Of a stretch of DNA of 64,000 bases, positions 10,657 through 19,360 are shown piece after piece (the stretch's first letter is position 1; the number at the start of each line of letters is the position of its first letter). Under the pieces are notes generated by a model. The model ran no database searches, was not told where the DNA came from, and saw nothing but the letters and a program-made list of their open reading frames with translations. The stretch spans positions 1 to 64,000 of the forward strand of contig JAJPIF010000002.1 in NCBI GenBank assembly GCA_021324885.1. Direction: 5' to 3'. A program made the position numbers and the translations under genes. The DNA comes from Pseudomonadota bacterium (GTDB lineage: Bacteria > Desulfobacterota > Binatia > Binatales > Binataceae).

Positions 10657-11466
10657 ATGCGTGGCAAGGGGCCGATCGCATTGCTGAGCGATTTTGGCTA
10701 CCAGGACCATTACGCGGGAGTGATGCGGGGGGTAATCGCGGGTCTGGCCCCCGGCGCCCAGGTTATCGATATTTCCCATGGAATTCCTCCTCAAAACCTT
10801 ACCGCCGGGGCTTTGGCTTTGCGCGAGAGTTGGAGGTTTTTCCCGCCAACCACGGTCTTTATCGTGGTCGTCGATCCAGGGGTGGGAACCAGTCGCCGCG
10901 CGCTCGCGATCGAGACCCGATCGGGTGCGCGCCTGGTCGGTCCGGATAATGGCGTGCTCTGGATGGCTGCCGAACAGGCCGGGATCAGGCGTGCAGTGGA
11001 AGTCAAAAATCAGAGCTATTTTCTGCCGTTTCAAAGTTCGACCTTTCATGGACGCGACGTGTTCGCCCCGGTCGGCGCCCACCTTCACAACGGCGTCCGG
11101 CTGCCCCAGTTGGGTCCGGTGGTGTCGGATATGGTGCAACTCAGCCTGCCAGAAGTGGTCAATCGTGATGATGAACTGGCCGGCGTCATCGTGTACGTGG
11201 ACACATTTGGGAACCTGGTAACGAACCTGGGGCGCGCTCAGGTCGAGGCTCTTGAGGCTCGCTTTCCAACCCGCAGGCTTTTGGTTAGGATCAGGGACGA
11301 TGCTCCTGTTGTTCTAGCCAGAACGTACGGGGACGTACCAAGGAACACTCCACTTGCGCTATTCGGAAGTTTTGAAATGTTGGAAATAGCGGTCCGCGAG
11401 GGTAATGCAGCCCAGCGCTTCGCAGCCGGAGCAGGGGTGGAAGTCAGAGTGCGCGCTGAATCATGA
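10657..11466 (+). CDS. SAM hydroxide adenosyltransferase (DUF62/fluorinase-fold SAM hydrolase)
   Basis: 269 residues from ATG 10657, where the fold begins (IALLSDFGYQDHY). Earlier in-frame starts at 10591 (TTG) and 10630 exist but only add a non-conserved leader. The family splits S-adenosylmethionine with water to adenosine and methionine, and is related to fluorinase. Seen: LLSDFG, VVDPGVG, GPDNGVL and the STFHGRDVFAP block of the active site, then a beta-rich C-terminal domain (VYVDTFGNLVTNL). The start codon of the M50 gene overlaps its stop (ATGA). Confidence 0.9.
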   Translation: MRGKGPIALLSDFGYQDHYAGVMRGVIAGLAPGAQVIDISHGIPPQNLTAGALALRESWRFFPPTTVFIVVVDPGVGTSRRALAIETRSGARLVGPDNGVLWMAAEQAGIRRAVEVKNQSYFLPFQSSTFHGRDVFAPVGAHLHNGVRLPQLGPVVSDMVQLSLPEVVNRDDELAGVIVYVDTFGNLVTNLGRAQVEALEARFPTRRLLVRIRDDAPVVLARTYGDVPRNTPLALFGSFEMLEIAVREGNAAQRFAAGAGVEVRVRAES

Positions 11467-12500
11467 GTGAAGATATTTCTCCCGTCGTTACTGAAATTCC
11501 GCGATATGTTCCCCCGCCGCCGACTTACTATCCCGAGGCGCAGGCCGCGGAGCAGCACCGGCCGACCACCAATGTAGTTCTGTTCGTCCTGACGCTGCTG
11601 ACTACCACGATGGCGGGGGCGTACATGGCGGGGGTCGCCCATCCGCTGTTGAAGCCCAGCGGACTGCTCGAAGGGCTGAGTTTCTCAATCCCTCTGATGG
11701 CGATTTTGCTTTGTCATGAGCTGGGTCATTACATTACGGCACGCCGCAACAAGGTAAGAGTCAGCCTCCCTTATTTTATTCCGGCGCCGTTGCCGTCGAT
11801 ATTTTTTATCGGCACGTTCGGCGCCTTTATTCGAATGAAATCGCCACCCCGCTCGCGCCGTGTGATGTTCGACGTCGGCGCCGCAGGCCCGTGGGCGGGA
11901 ATGGTGTTGGCCGTGCCCGCGGTGATTATCGGACTGCACTATTCCCAGATACTGCCGCTGGACCAGGGTACGGGCGGTTTTGAACTTGGAAATTCTCTGC
12001 TCTTCCTTGGACTTGCGCGATGGATTCTCGGGGTCAACCCCAACGCGGTGACGGTCAATCTGCATCCGATTGCGTTTGCCGGATGGATCGGGCTTTTCGT
12101 AACCGCACTGAATCTGCTTCCCGTGGGACAGCTTGACGGCGGGCACGTCGTTTATGCCCTGTTCGGACGGCGCCATCGCACGATTTCGCGGCTGTTCGTG
12201 GCCAGTTGCATTCTGATGGTAGTCGTCCCATGGCTGCTGGGCTGGTCGTTTTGGACCGGATGGCTGCTGTGGGCGGTGTTGCTGATTTTCCTAGGATTGG
12301 GCCATCCTGCGGCGTTGGACACCGAAACGCCGTTGGACAAACGGCGCCGGGTTGCCGCGTGGCTTACGATAGGACTGTTCGCGATCACGTTCAGCCCGGT
12401 GCCGATTTCTTTCGCGCCGCCCGCAGAAGCGCCGAGCAGTCAGACCTACGACGTGGTCCATCATCCGGCCCCAACTTCACTGCGCTGGCTGAAGATCTGA
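11463..12500 (+). CDS. Site-2-type intramembrane metalloprotease, M50 family
   Basis: 345 residues, polytopic. The zinc site HELGH is at residues 85-89 within a membrane helix. The second motif LDGGH (GQLDGGHVVYAL, near residue 225) completes it. An N-terminal Pro-rich cytoplasmic tail precedes the first helix. The shape resembles plant/cyanobacterial EGY-like and archaeal S2P without PDZ domain. Site-2 proteases cut membrane-anchored regulators or clear signal-peptide remnants; the substrate here is unknown. It is linked by a 4-nt overlap to the SAM hydrolase and lies 2 nt before the dCMP deaminase. Confidence 0.9.
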   Translation: MSEDISPVVTEIPRYVPPPPTYYPEAQAAEQHRPTTNVVLFVLTLLTTTMAGAYMAGVAHPLLKPSGLLEGLSFSIPLMAILLCHELGHYITARRNKVRVSLPYFIPAPLPSIFFIGTFGAFIRMKSPPRSRRVMFDVGAAGPWAGMVLAVPAVIIGLHYSQILPLDQGTGGFELGNSLLFLGLARWILGVNPNAVTVNLHPIAFAGWIGLFVTALNLLPVGQLDGGHVVYALFGRRHRTISRLFVASCILMVVVPWLLGWSFWTGWLLWAVLLIFLGLGHPAALDTETPLDKRRRVAAWLTIGLFAITFSPVPISFAPPAEAPSSQTYDVVHHPAPTSLRWLKI

Positions 12501-12502
12501 CG

Positions 12503-13006
12503 ATGTCCAACGTTACGGCTGGCGCGAATCGGGACAGGCGGCCAACCTGGGATCAGTATTTCATGACCATCACGCGGCAGGTGGCGGAGCGCTCGACCTG
12601 CCCACGGGCGAAGGTTGGGGCCGTAATTGTGCGCGACCGCAACATCCTGGCTACGGGCTATAATGGGGCGCCGGCAGGGGTGCCGCACTGCACTGAGGTG
12701 GGTTGCATTATTTATGAATCGCGCGCTCCCACAGGAGAAAACGAAACCAACTGCTATCGCTCGATTCACGCCGAAATCAACGCGATTACGCAAGCCGCCA
12801 AAAATGGGGCGGCGATCGCCGGAGCCGATATTTACGTAACGCATTCGCCCTGTATCCAGTGCATGAAGGTGCTGGTTAATACTGGTGTGCGCACGGTTTT
12901 CTACGAAAGGCCTTACAAGATCGAAACGCTGGGTTGGCTGTTGGAAACGGCAAAAATCAACCTGGTCCGGGTAATTCCACCTCCGGCTGATGAAACCGGA
13001 GTCTGA
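12503..13006 (+). CDS. Deoxycytidylate (dCMP) deaminase
   Basis: 167 residues. Zinc-dependent cytidine-deaminase fold: HAEINAI (zinc His and catalytic Glu) and the PCIQC zinc-cysteine motif, with the N-terminal start WDQYFMTITRQVAERSTCPRAKVGAVIV typical of dCMP deaminase/ComEB. It converts dCMP to dUMP to feed dTMP synthesis. An additional HC-rich insertion (PHCTEVGC) fits the family's second zinc site. Its last 17 nt overlap the start of the next gene. Confidence 0.92.
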   Translation: MSNVTAGANRDRRPTWDQYFMTITRQVAERSTCPRAKVGAVIVRDRNILATGYNGAPAGVPHCTEVGCIIYESRAPTGENETNCYRSIHAEINAITQAAKNGAAIAGADIYVTHSPCIQCMKVLVNTGVRTVFYERPYKIETLGWLLETAKINLVRVIPPPADETGV

Positions 13007-13307
13007 AAACCCGCGCGAGCCACAGCGGTTCGTTTTCTCCTCCTTCGCGGCGGCGGTGATTTTGCTGGGGCTGGCCGGATGCAGCAAGCCGCTTCCCGAG
13101 CAGGGCACGCAGGCCGCCCTGCTGTATGCGAGCCGTTGCGGTCAGTGCCATCGGGCATACTCTCCCCGTTCACTGACCGCCGCGATGTGGCAGATCCAGA
13201 TGCAGGTGATGGAGACCAAGATGCAGGAACAGGGTGTACCGCCGCTGACCGGGTGGGAACGCGATACCATCCTGAACTATCTCGCCCGCAACGCTGCGCA
13301 GGAGTGA
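12990..13307 (+). CDS. Small lipoprotein with a single c-type heme motif
   Basis: 105 residues. A signal segment ends in lipobox LAGC (Cys31), then after 18 residues comes one CGQCH heme-attachment site (50-54) and a Met-rich helix (QIQMQVMETKMQEQGVPPL) that could supply the distal ligand. The C-terminus (TGWERDTILNYLARN) matches the closing helix of small cytochrome c domains. Probably an outer- or inner-membrane-anchored periplasmic electron carrier. It overlaps the end of the deaminase and stops 4 nt before pepA. Confidence 0.75.
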   Translation: MKPESENPREPQRFVFSSFAAAVILLGLAGCSKPLPEQGTQAALLYASRCGQCHRAYSPRSLTAAMWQIQMQVMETKMQEQGVPPLTGWERDTILNYLARNAAQE

Positions 13308-13311
13308 CGCC

Positions 13312-14796
13312 ATGACGGACGAAATAGATCTCCAAGCGCAGCGACCCGAGCGCGCGCAAGCCGATCTTCTAGCGATCGGGGTTGCCCAGGGGAGCCTCGA
13401 TAGGACGCCGTTTAGAAATATCGACTCGATGCTCAAGGGAGAAGCCGCCAAGGAGGTCTCAAGGCGCGGTTTCGACGGCCGCTGCGGAACACAGGTCCTG
13501 CTGCCCACCTATGGAGCGATCGCCGCCCACAATGTGCTCCTGTTCGGGCTGGGAGCCGAACCCGACGCGCAGGCGTTCAGATTGCTGGGGGAAGCGGCGA
13601 TTCGCACCGGGCGTACGGTGCGCGCCCGCCGCATCGCGATCAGCGCGCCCGATTCCACAGCCGAGCGGATCAGCGCGATCGTGGAAGGCGTCGATCTCAG
13701 CAACTACCGATTCGAGCGGTACAAAGGACCACGCGAATCAGCCGACACGCCATTGCGGATTGATATCGTGGGCCAGCGCGGTTCAGGCGATGAGTCGCAG
13801 GCGTTGCAGCGTGGACGCCGGCTGGCTGCCGCAACCAATTTTGCGCGCGACCTGATCAACACGCCCGCGGAGGATGCAACGCCTGAGTTCCTCGCTGATG
13901 CGGCGCGCACTCTGGCTGGCGAAAATGGTTTGCAGTGCGAGATCCACGATCGCAATGGCATCGAAAAGCTGAAAATGGGCGCCGTGCTCGGGGTGGCAAA
14001 GGCCAGCCCTCGCGAACCCCGGTTCATCGAACTTCGTTATCGCCCGCAATCGGGATCAAACGGCCACATCGCCCTGGTGGGAAAGGGGATCACGTTCGAT
14101 TCCGGCGGTCTGAGTCTCAAGGGACCGGCCGCAATGGAAGAGCAGAAGCGTGACATGACCGGCGCCGCCGTGATGCTCGGGGTGATGAGCCAGATCGCAT
14201 TTTTCCATCCGCCAATCGAAATCCGAGCCTACCTGCCGTGTACCGAGAACATGATTGGGTCCAGAGCGATAAAGCCGGGAGATGTGTTAAGGACGCGATC
14301 CGGCAAAACCGTCGAGGTGTTGAACACTGATGCTGAAGGGCGGCTGGTTCTGGCCGATGCTCTCGCCTACGCGTGCGAGTTCAAGCCGCGGCTCGTGATC
14401 GACGCCGGCACGCTGACGGCGGCGGTGCGGTCGGCCTTGGGGACGCGCGTCGCGGCGATACTGGGAAATGACGCGGCGCTCATCGAACGCATTCGCAAGG
14501 CGGGCGAGACGGCGGGAGAAGCGCTTTGGCAACTGCCACTGGTCAAGGATTACGCCGAGGAATTGAAAAGCAATGTCGCCGACCTGCGCAATGTCGGCAC
14601 CAGCGGCAATGCCGGGACGATCATCTGCGCGCTTTTTCTGAACGAGTTTGTGACCTGTCCATCGTGGGCTCATCTGGACCTTTCAGGCGTGGCGTTTGCC
14701 AAAACGGCGATCCCGCTGTCGCCGCCGGGCGCGGTCGGCTTCGGCGTCCGCACTTTGTTGCGGTTTGTGGGCGAAGAAATTCACGACCAGTGCTGA
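13312..14796 (+). CDS. pepA: Leucyl aminopeptidase, M17 family
   Basis: 494 residues. Cytosolic hexameric aminopeptidase with two metals. Seen: the N-terminal macro-like domain, then GKGITFDSGGLSLK with metal Lys/Asp, MKRDM-type segment EEQKRDMTGAA, and the family signature NTDAEGRLVLADAL with metal Asp/Glu and catalytic Arg. Length is normal. It lies in the same plus-strand run as the upstream genes (4 nt spacing). It releases N-terminal residues during peptide turnover. Confidence 0.95.
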   Translation: MTDEIDLQAQRPERAQADLLAIGVAQGSLDRTPFRNIDSMLKGEAAKEVSRRGFDGRCGTQVLLPTYGAIAAHNVLLFGLGAEPDAQAFRLLGEAAIRTGRTVRARRIAISAPDSTAERISAIVEGVDLSNYRFERYKGPRESADTPLRIDIVGQRGSGDESQALQRGRRLAAATNFARDLINTPAEDATPEFLADAARTLAGENGLQCEIHDRNGIEKLKMGAVLGVAKASPREPRFIELRYRPQSGSNGHIALVGKGITFDSGGLSLKGPAAMEEQKRDMTGAAVMLGVMSQIAFFHPPIEIRAYLPCTENMIGSRAIKPGDVLRTRSGKTVEVLNTDAEGRLVLADALAYACEFKPRLVIDAGTLTAAVRSALGTRVAAILGNDAALIERIRKAGETAGEALWQLPLVKDYAEELKSNVADLRNVGTSGNAGTIICALFLNEFVTCPSWAHLDLSGVAFAKTAIPLSPPGAVGFGVRTLLRFVGEEIHDQC

Positions 14797-14814
14797 GGGG
14801 AATCGGGGTTGAAA

Positions 14815-15687
14815 ATGGGACCATTTTCCGCTGACGAGGTTTACGTCGGGCGCGACATGGGCGGCAATCGATGGACGCTCACGCCCGATGTGATTGAGAA
14901 CTTTATTGCCGGCACGGGCGACCACAATCCCTGGTACACCGGCCCATCACCGCTGGGAGCTTCGATTGCGCCGGCCCTGATCCTGCATTCCGAGGTTTAT
15001 CGCACCAAGGCCTGGTATCTGCCCTATGTCTACGGCAACCTGCATGCCCGCCATGAATGGGAGTCCTATCGTCCATTGGTCGTGGGAGAATCGGTAAGCA
15101 CCCGGTGCACGGTTGTTGATCGTTACGTCAAGCGGGATCGTGAGTACGTGGTCAACGAGGCGCTGACGTTCAATTCAGCGGGAGCGGTGGTCTCGCGCGC
15201 CCGCGCGCATCAGAGCTTTCTGATCAAGCCGGCTGCGCAGACGATGGTGATCGACAAAAATCGCGAGCGTGCCCCCGGACGAGTGTTTGACATAGGACAA
15301 AGGGGCGGCGAGCCAGTGGTGGGACCGCAACGCGCGATCAGCGAAGCGATGTGCATGGTGTTTTCCGGGCCTGGCCTCAATTACCACAATAACCGCGACA
15401 AAGCGCAACAGCTCGGCTTTCCGGATATTGTCGTTCAGGGCATGCTTGCGGTCTGCCTGATTGCGGAAATGCTGACCGAGAGATTTGGATTGGGATTTTT
15501 CTTCGGCGGCAGGATGGCGGTAAATCTGGTGAATGTGGTCTGGGTGAATGATGTTTTGCGCGCGCGAGCGATGATTTTGAAGCGGCGAGTGGAAGGAACA
15601 AAAACGCGCGCCGAGTGCGAGGTCTGGTGCGAGAAGGCCGACGGCGTCAAAGTCGTGGTCGGCAGTGCCAGCGCGCTGGAAATGTAG
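14815..15687 (+). CDS. MaoC-like double hot-dog protein (acyl-CoA hydratase/dehydratase-like)
   Basis: 290 residues from ATG 14815 (a TTG two codons earlier is less likely). Two hot-dog halves are visible. The first contains VIENFIAGTGDHNPWYTGPSPLGASIAPAL. The second has SEAMCMVFSGPGLNYHNNRDKAQQLGFPDIVVQGML, resembling the catalytic segment (D/N-x-N-P..H) of MaoC hydratases, with Asn-Tyr-His here. Such proteins hydrate enoyl-CoA esters. Last gene of the plus-strand run, convergent with the GH15 gene 12 nt away. The exact substrate is unknown. Confidence 0.8.
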   Translation: MGPFSADEVYVGRDMGGNRWTLTPDVIENFIAGTGDHNPWYTGPSPLGASIAPALILHSEVYRTKAWYLPYVYGNLHARHEWESYRPLVVGESVSTRCTVVDRYVKRDREYVVNEALTFNSAGAVVSRARAHQSFLIKPAAQTMVIDKNRERAPGRVFDIGQRGGEPVVGPQRAISEAMCMVFSGPGLNYHNNRDKAQQLGFPDIVVQGMLAVCLIAEMLTERFGLGFFFGGRMAVNLVNVVWVNDVLRARAMILKRRVEGTKTRAECEVWCEKADGVKVVVGSASALEM

Positions 15688-15699
15688 AGTTTGGGTCGA

Positions 15700-17496
15700 T
15701 TACTGTTCCGCGCGATGGCGTGCCGGCGATCGCGCCAGGCCGAGATTGTGGGCCGTGTTAATCAGGCTGACGTGCGAAAGCGCCTGAGGAAAATTGCCCA
15801 ACTGCCGTCTGGTCGCGGGATCATATTCCTCGGACAGGAGGCCAACGTCGTTGCAGGTTGCAAGCAGGCGCACGAACATCGCGCGCGCCTCCTCGTAACG
15901 GCCCGAGAGCGCAAGATTGTCCGCCAGCCAGAAGGTGCAGGGGAGGAAAGCGCCCTCCCCCGCCGGCAATCCATCCACACCGGGCCCGCTTGAATAGCGG
16001 CGGACCAGTCCGTCAACCATCAGTTCGCGCTCAATCGCCGCGACGGTGCCGAGCACGCGTGGGTCGTTGGCCGGCAGGAATCCGACCAGCGGAATCATCA
16101 AATTGGCGGCATCCAGTTCCCTGCCGCCATAATACTGGACGAAGGCATTGCGCTCCGAATTGAATCCATTGCGGCATACGTCGTCATGGATGCGGTCCCT
16201 TAGAGCCCGCCATTTGTCCAGCGGACCGTCCGCATTGAAGCGCTGGACCATTCGCACCGCGCGATCGGCCGCAACCCAGGCCATCACTTTGGAATGGGTA
16301 AAATGGCGCCGCGGACCTCTGACTTCCCAGATGCCGTTGTCGGGCTGATCCCATGCGGACTCAAGAAAGTCCATCAGGACTCTTTGTACGGCCCATGCCT
16401 CGTCGTCGTGGGGAAAGCCGGACTTGCGAGCTGCGTACAACGTGTCCATCACTTCGCCGTAGACGTCGAGTTGTAACTGCTCGTGAGCCGCATTGCCCAA
16501 GCGCACAGGACGGCTGTGCTCGAAGCCGTCCAGCCAGGAAACCTCGAATTCCCACAAACGACGTTCGCCCGAAAGCCCGTACATAATCTGCATTTCCTGC
16601 GGCCGGCCAGCCACCGCCCGCAGCAGCCATTCACGCCATGCCCCCGCCTCCTCATGGTAGCCGCAGATCAACAGAGCGTAGAGGGTGAAGGTTGCGTCGC
16701 GCAGCCAGCAAAAACGGTAGTCCCAATTACGCGGTCCGCCAGGCATCTCGGGCAGCGAGGTGGTTGGGGCGGCGACGATTCCGCCGGTCGGCGCGTAGGT
16801 AAGCGCCTTGAGCGTTATAAGGGAACGTCTGATCTGATCGATCCATTCCCCGCTGGTGTTGCATTTCAACGACCACTGATGCCACCACTCCTGAGTCGAA
16901 GAGAGCATCCTTTGCGGGCGCTTGGCGCGGGGTGGGGGCTCGTTTGACGGATACCAGGTCAGGACAAAAGGCAGAGACTGCCCTTCCTTGACGGTGAATT
17001 CGGCCCTGGTCCTGAAGTCGCGGCTTTGAAACGGCACCGGAATACGCATGGCGATTGCATCTGGTCCGCCGATTGCGTTCAGCCCATAGGGCCGCCGCCG
17101 CACCCATGGCACGATATGACCATAGTCAAATCGAATGACCAGCTCCATCTCGATCTCGAGGGAACCGCGGGTTCCGGTCACGATTCTGACCAGGTCCAGT
17201 TGATTATGGCGCTCGGCAACGGGCATGAAATCGATCAGCGTCGCGGCACCGGATTGCGTTTCGAATTGTGTCTCAAGAATCAGAGTTTGCTCACGATAGT
17301 GGCGCCTTACTCGATACTTTTCAGCTTTCGGCGAAAGCGACCAGTGGCCGTTATCGACCGTACCCAAGAGCGCGGCGAAGCATGCTCCGGAATCGAAACG
17401 CGGAGTGCACAACCAGTCAATCGAACCGTTTTTTCCCACCAGCGCGGCGGTCCGCATGTTGCCGATGAGAGCGTAGTCCTCGATCCGTCGGGTCAT
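15700..17496 (-). CDS. Glycoside hydrolase family 15 (glucoamylase/trehalase-like)
   Basis: 598 residues from ATG 17496 with AGGT just upstream; this is where family proteins begin (RIEDYALIGNMRTAALVG, SIDWLC). An N-terminal beta-sandwich is followed by an (alpha/alpha)6 barrel. Catalytic landmarks: GGPRNWDYRFCWLRDATFTL, WEVRG followed by RHFTHSKVMAWVAADRA, and the base region EEYDPATRRQLGNFPQALSH. The family cleaves alpha-glucosidic bonds in glucans or trehalose. Cytoplasmic, with no signal peptide. It stands alone between convergent and same-strand genes. Confidence 0.93.
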   Translation of the reverse strand: MTRRIEDYALIGNMRTAALVGKNGSIDWLCTPRFDSGACFAALLGTVDNGHWSLSPKAEKYRVRRHYREQTLILETQFETQSGAATLIDFMPVAERHNQLDLVRIVTGTRGSLEIEMELVIRFDYGHIVPWVRRRPYGLNAIGGPDAIAMRIPVPFQSRDFRTRAEFTVKEGQSLPFVLTWYPSNEPPPRAKRPQRMLSSTQEWWHQWSLKCNTSGEWIDQIRRSLITLKALTYAPTGGIVAAPTTSLPEMPGGPRNWDYRFCWLRDATFTLYALLICGYHEEAGAWREWLLRAVAGRPQEMQIMYGLSGERRLWEFEVSWLDGFEHSRPVRLGNAAHEQLQLDVYGEVMDTLYAARKSGFPHDDEAWAVQRVLMDFLESAWDQPDNGIWEVRGPRRHFTHSKVMAWVAADRAVRMVQRFNADGPLDKWRALRDRIHDDVCRNGFNSERNAFVQYYGGRELDAANLMIPLVGFLPANDPRVLGTVAAIERELMVDGLVRRYSSGPGVDGLPAGEGAFLPCTFWLADNLALSGRYEEARAMFVRLLATCNDVGLLSEEYDPATRRQLGNFPQALSHVSLINTAHNLGLARSPARHRAEQ

Positions 17497-17634
17497 ACCT
17501 GCAGTGTACCAGCTTATCCGAGTTGCTTGGCAGACTCCGGGCTTCAGATCGCTGAGGCCCAGACAGACCGCGGGCATTGATGCCAGCGCGGGCCGCCGCG
17601 CCGGCTTAGAGAACAGCGGACCCGGGCGCCGTGC

Positions 17635-18075
17635 TCAGCGTCCCGGGACGACTGGCCGTTCCATCCTAACCAGGGTCACGTCGCGCGACTTGAATTTCCA
17701 CTCGTTCCCGACCTTCACATACTCATCATGGTAAAAGCCGGTCCCGAGCCAGCGCATGTCGTTTTTGGAATCACGCAGTTCGACGTAGCAGGTCCCCGAG
17801 GCGTGGGTGGCGTCCTTGAGCTTCAGGACATGATTGTGGATGTACGGACGGGGTCCCAGTTCATCGACCACGCGGGCAAATGTTTTGCGGAGTTTGTCGC
17901 GCCCGGCGGTGGTCTGCGGGCCCTTGGATGTTTGCATGATCATACATCCGTCTTCCGCGAACAGATTGACAATCCCGTCGAGGTCGCCGGTCCAGACGCA
18001 ATGGCAATAGCGTTTGGGCAGATCCCTGATTGCTTCGCGGTCAAGCAGTTCCTGCACCTGCTGCTCAATGTTCAC
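17635..18075 (-). CDS. SnoaL-like (NTF2-fold) protein
   Basis: 146 residues from a GTG start at 18075 with AAGGAG upstream. Cone-shaped NTF2 fold: the opening helix (VQELLDREAIRDLPKRYCHCVWTGDLDGIVNLFAEDG) and the later strands (HVLKLKDATHASGTCYVELRDS...; WKFKSRDVTLVR) are typical of SnoaL-like enzymes and steroid-isomerase-like proteins. The family is often found beside SDRs and acyl-CoA genes of steroid or polyketide-like catabolism. The SDR lies divergently 168 nt away. Substrate unknown. Confidence 0.85.
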   Translation of the reverse strand: MNIEQQVQELLDREAIRDLPKRYCHCVWTGDLDGIVNLFAEDGCMIMQTSKGPQTTAGRDKLRKTFARVVDELGPRPYIHNHVLKLKDATHASGTCYVELRDSKNDMRWLGTGFYHDEYVKVGNEWKFKSRDVTLVRMERPVVPGR

Positions 18076-18243
18076 TTCTGAAACTCCTTCTTGAGGATGC
18101 CGCGCAAGGCAGGCGGCGTTCCCGAAATTGTTATCACGGGCGGGGCAAGCAGCAAAGGAAAGCGTCCTGGCGCTTTCCCTTGTCCTTTAAGGCGGCTAAA
18201 AAGGCGTAAGGCACCAATGCCGGTTTTGTGATGGAGACGAACC

Positions 18244-19155
18244 ATGGCCAATGAGATCCGTTTGGACAATCGCGTCGCGATCGTCACTGGAGCTGGCGCC
18301 GGTCTGGGGCGGTCGCATGCGCTGGCGCTGGCGGCGCGCGGGGCGAAGGTGGTGGTCAACGACCTCGGCGGGAAGGTGGACGGGACAGGCGCGAGCACGT
18401 CCGCAGCCGACGCGGTCGTCGATGAAATCAAGGCTGCCGGCGGCATCGCGGTCGCCAATTACGACTCGGTCGCGAGCCCCGAGGGGGCCCATGCCATTGT
18501 AAGAACCGCGGTGGACACCTTCGGGACGATCGATATCGTAGTGAACAACGCCGGGATTATCCGCTACAAGAAATTCATGGAACATACGCCCGAGGACTTC
18601 GCCGCCACTGTCGCGGTGCATCTCAATGGCTCCTTTTATGTTTCGCAGGCGGCATTTCCTATTATGAAGGAAAAGCGCTTCGGCCGATTGGTCTTCACCT
18701 CGTCATCGGGCGGATTGCGTGGTGGCGCCGACGGGGTGGCCTATGGCGCCGCCAAGGCGGGCGTGATGGGCCTGGCGTTCGTCATGGCCAACACCGGCGC
18801 TCCCTACAATGTCTTTTCCAACGTGATCCTGCCGAACGCGTACACCCGCATGACGGAAGCGATGGTCCTTCCGCGCAACATCGAAAAGCTCAGCCCGGAA
18901 TTTATCTCACCGCTGGTTGTTTATCTTTCGTCGGAACAATGCCAATTGAATCACGAGATGTTCGCCTGCGGCGGCGGCACTGTGGCGCGAACGATTATCG
19001 CGCTGGCTCCGGGATGGCGCGCGGAATCAAAGGCGGAACTGTCGCCGGAAGCCATCCATGAGCATTTGGCGGAGATCATGGACATGACCAACTACGCGAA
19101 TCCGCAATCTCCGGACGAGGAAACACGGCTGGTCGTGGGGCGCAGGCGCAAGTAG
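18244..19155 (+). CDS. Short-chain dehydrogenase/reductase, MFE-2-like
   Basis: 303 residues. Rossmann start VAIVTGAGAGLGRSHALALA (GxxxGxG), NNAG at the expected place (VVNNAGII), catalytic Ser in FTSSSGGLRG and YGAAK for the Tyr/Lys pair. The GAKVVVNDLGGKVDGTG loop with a long C-terminal tail resembles the 3-hydroxyacyl-CoA dehydrogenase part of peroxisomal-type multifunctional enzymes and related bacterial SDRs. Role: probably oxidation of a 3-hydroxyacyl-CoA. Start ATG 18244. Divergent from the SnoaL-like gene and followed by an imperfect hairpin. Confidence 0.9.
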   Translation: MANEIRLDNRVAIVTGAGAGLGRSHALALAARGAKVVVNDLGGKVDGTGASTSAADAVVDEIKAAGGIAVANYDSVASPEGAHAIVRTAVDTFGTIDIVVNNAGIIRYKKFMEHTPEDFAATVAVHLNGSFYVSQAAFPIMKEKRFGRLVFTSSSGGLRGGADGVAYGAAKAGVMGLAFVMANTGAPYNVFSNVILPNAYTRMTEAMVLPRNIEKLSPEFISPLVVYLSSEQCQLNHEMFACGGGTVARTIIALAPGWRAESKAELSPEAIHEHLAEIMDMTNYANPQSPDEETRLVVGRRRK

Positions 19156-19174
19156 GTATACGATCCGCAAAACC

Positions 19175-19216
19175 CTCGCCCTTCCCTTACCCTGGTCAGA
19201 GAGAGGGAAAGGCGAG
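19175..19216. repeat. Imperfect inverted repeat after the SDR gene
   Basis: CTCGCC-C-TTCCCT (19175-19187) pairs with AGGGAA-A-GGCGAG (19204-19216), 12 bp with one mismatch, around a 16-nt loop. No T-run follows, so it is more like a REP-type dispersed element or mRNA-end hairpin than a classical terminator. It lies between convergent SDR and phosphoketolase genes. Confidence 0.55.
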
Positions 19217-19360
19217 TTCGCAGACAGGATCTTTTGCGCAATATTTGAGCGATCGATTAAGCAGCGCAGTCGGACGATACCGCTGCCGAAGGTGAGGAGG
19301 CGGAATTTTTAGCGCGATGGCATCGGCGCGGACTGCGCTTGTGCTTGCTCTCCAATCAAA

